5,952 nt of DNA from Streptococcaceae bacterium. GTDB lineage: Bacteria; Bacillota; Bacilli; Lactobacillales; Streptococcaceae. The position numbers and the translations under genes are program-made. This document shows, in pieces, positions 4,984-5,952 of this stretch. The notes under the pieces are model-generated. The model was not told the DNA's origin, ran no database searches, and was given only the letters and a program-made list of their open reading frames with translations. Position 1 is the stretch's first letter; each line of letters opens with the position of its first letter. The stretch is from NCBI GenBank assembly GCA_009779335.1, contig WREM01000076.1:1-5952 (forward strand), in the 5' to 3' direction.

Positions 4984-5014
4984 TGATCCAAACTGAAATT
5001 AAGGGAAATTTCTA

Positions 5015-5952
5015 ATGAAAAAAACAGAACGAGTCAATCTCATCATGCGTTACATCAATAATCGTGCACAATTCACCATAGCCGAAATCCAGAGAGAGTT
5101 TGAGATTTCTAGGTCAACCGCTATACGAGACATAGAAGAAATACAGGCTTTAGGCTTTCCCTTGACGACGGAATTAGGTCGGGGAGGAGGGTACTTCGTC
5201 ATGCAGAATGAATATTTGCCTGCTGTACGATTTACCCCTGATGAGCTGAAAGCCATTGTCATCTCTTTCATCGCATCAAAAAATTCACAGCTTCCCTATT
5301 TACAGAATCGCAAATCTATCATGGAGAAACTGATAGGAATTGCCAGTCAGACTCAACAAGATGAGCTGATTGAATTAGAGAAAATTTTACTATTTGAAAA
5401 TGCTAATCCGGGGAATCCCAGTATATTGGAGCTGGATGACTATGCCTCTGATGAGTTGAATCAACTGATTTCTCTAGTTGTAAAAGACCGCTATTTACAA
5501 GTAACTTATGAATTGCACCAAGGCTGGTCACAGCTGATGGAAATCTATGTTTTACATATTCTTTATGATAACAGTCAATGGATCATGGAAGTTTATGACT
5601 TTGCAAGTGAAAAAATGCTTTTTCTTCCTATAGATATGCTTCGAAACAGTAGGTTGGCAGAAGGAAATTGTCCACTTAATGAGGATGAAGTTTTGGCAAA
5701 ACGGGTGCTTTTTAATCGTCAATCCAATTTGATGGTTCGTCTAGATGCAACTGGTATACGGCGTTTCAAACGTATACACCCACCAGAAATCATCCTTAGC
5801 TTTACGGGAATGTTCCAGACCAGTGGAACTTTCGCTGTTCATATAGATGAAAAAAATGAGGAGCAGCTAGATTATTACATGGACTGGCTCATGTTTTTAG
5901 GTGAAGGTGTAGAATTTGAGAAAATACCACAGACCCTGAAGAAAAAACTCAA
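5015..5952 (+). CDS. HTH/WYL-domain transcriptional regulator (YafY-like), 3' end missing
   Basis: This is a cytoplasmic DNA-binding regulator; 312 residues are visible and the frame is still open at the window end. The N-terminal winged HTH (about 4-62) has TERVNLIMRYIN, then FTIAEIQREFEISRSTAIRDIEEIQALGFPL (20-50), and the wing GRGGGYFV (55-62), typical of HTH_11 regulators of the YafY/DeoR-like type. A helical linker follows (about 73-135). The WYL-like beta domain (about 148-214) includes LISLVVKDRYLQVTYE and WIMEVYDFASEKMLFLPIDMLRNSRL; the WYL tripeptide itself is WIM here. The C-terminal extension (about 225 onward) is the usual WCX region. WYL domains are thought to bind ligands or nucleic acid. 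ATG 5015 has the SD AAGGGA (5001-5006) at 8 bases. Divergence from two GyrI-like genes across a palindrome-bearing spacer suggests it controls them. Confidence 0.88.
   Translation, partial: MKKTERVNLIMRYINNRAQFTIAEIQREFEISRSTAIRDIEEIQALGFPLTTELGRGGGYFVMQNEYLPAVRFTPDELKAIVISFIASKNSQLPYLQNRKSIMEKLIGIASQTQQDELIELEKILLFENANPGNPSILELDDYASDELNQLISLVVKDRYLQVTYELHQGWSQLMEIYVLHILYDNSQWIMEVYDFASEKMLFLPIDMLRNSRLAEGNCPLNEDEVLAKRVLFNRQSNLMVRLDATGIRRFKRIHPPEIILSFTGMFQTSGTFAVHIDEKNEEQLDYYMDWLMFLGEGVEFEKIPQTLKKKL

Noticed and set aside
4841..5014. Small unannotated gene or RNA in the divergent spacer
   Set aside because: No open frame with an SD and no structured RNA larger than the short palindromes was found.
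5050..5271. Minus-strand open frame under the WYL regulator
   Set aside because: It overlaps the conserved HTH region of the plus-strand regulator, which has a good SD and domain motifs.

Overview
The window is AT-rich, Gram-positive DNA and looks like a member of the Streptococcaceae, most likely Streptococcus. The evidence is the tsaB-rimI-rimI-tsaD gene order, the protein style, strong Shine-Dalgarno (SD) sites and TATAAT-type promoters. The species assignment is inference. There are eight protein genes and no stretch over 300 bases without a gene. I saw no tRNA, rRNA, CRISPR array or insertion sequence.

Left half (1-2937, + strand): the 3' part of tsaB, two different GNAT acetyltransferases of the RimI type, and a complete tsaD. 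The four are tightly packed, with overlaps or 1-base gaps, and form one translationally coupled block. TsaB and TsaD make the t6A modification at A37 of tRNAs that read ANN codons. The RimI-type enzymes probably acetylate the N-terminus of ribosomal protein S18 or another target. After tsaD comes an extended -10 promoter and a small membrane protein of the divergent PAP2/DUF212 (YuiD) family. Its reading frame makes sense only if translation starts at a non-standard AUC codon at 2473. The gene ends at a symmetric hairpin that can terminate transcription from both sides.

Right half (2936-5952): a minus-strand group of three genes, transcribed in the order 4334-4810, 3481-4278, 2936-3415. The outer two are paralogous stand-alone effector-binding (GyrI-like) proteins of about 158 residues. 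The middle one is a 265-residue protein of unknown function with a possible DUF4357-like C-terminus. It has its own promoter placed so close to the ATG that the mRNA should be leaderless. Divergent from this group is a gene for an HTH/WYL transcription regulator, cut off by the window end. The 204-base divergent region holds two 17-bp palindromes of identical 6-5-6 geometry. One covers the likely -35 element of the minus-strand promoter and the other abuts the SD of the first minus-strand gene.

The left half is conserved housekeeping. The right half is accessory-looking and is the better candidate for something undescribed: a ligand-sensing cassette in which a WYL regulator may control two free ligand-binding proteins and an unknown partner. 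That functional reading is inference from domain types and layout.
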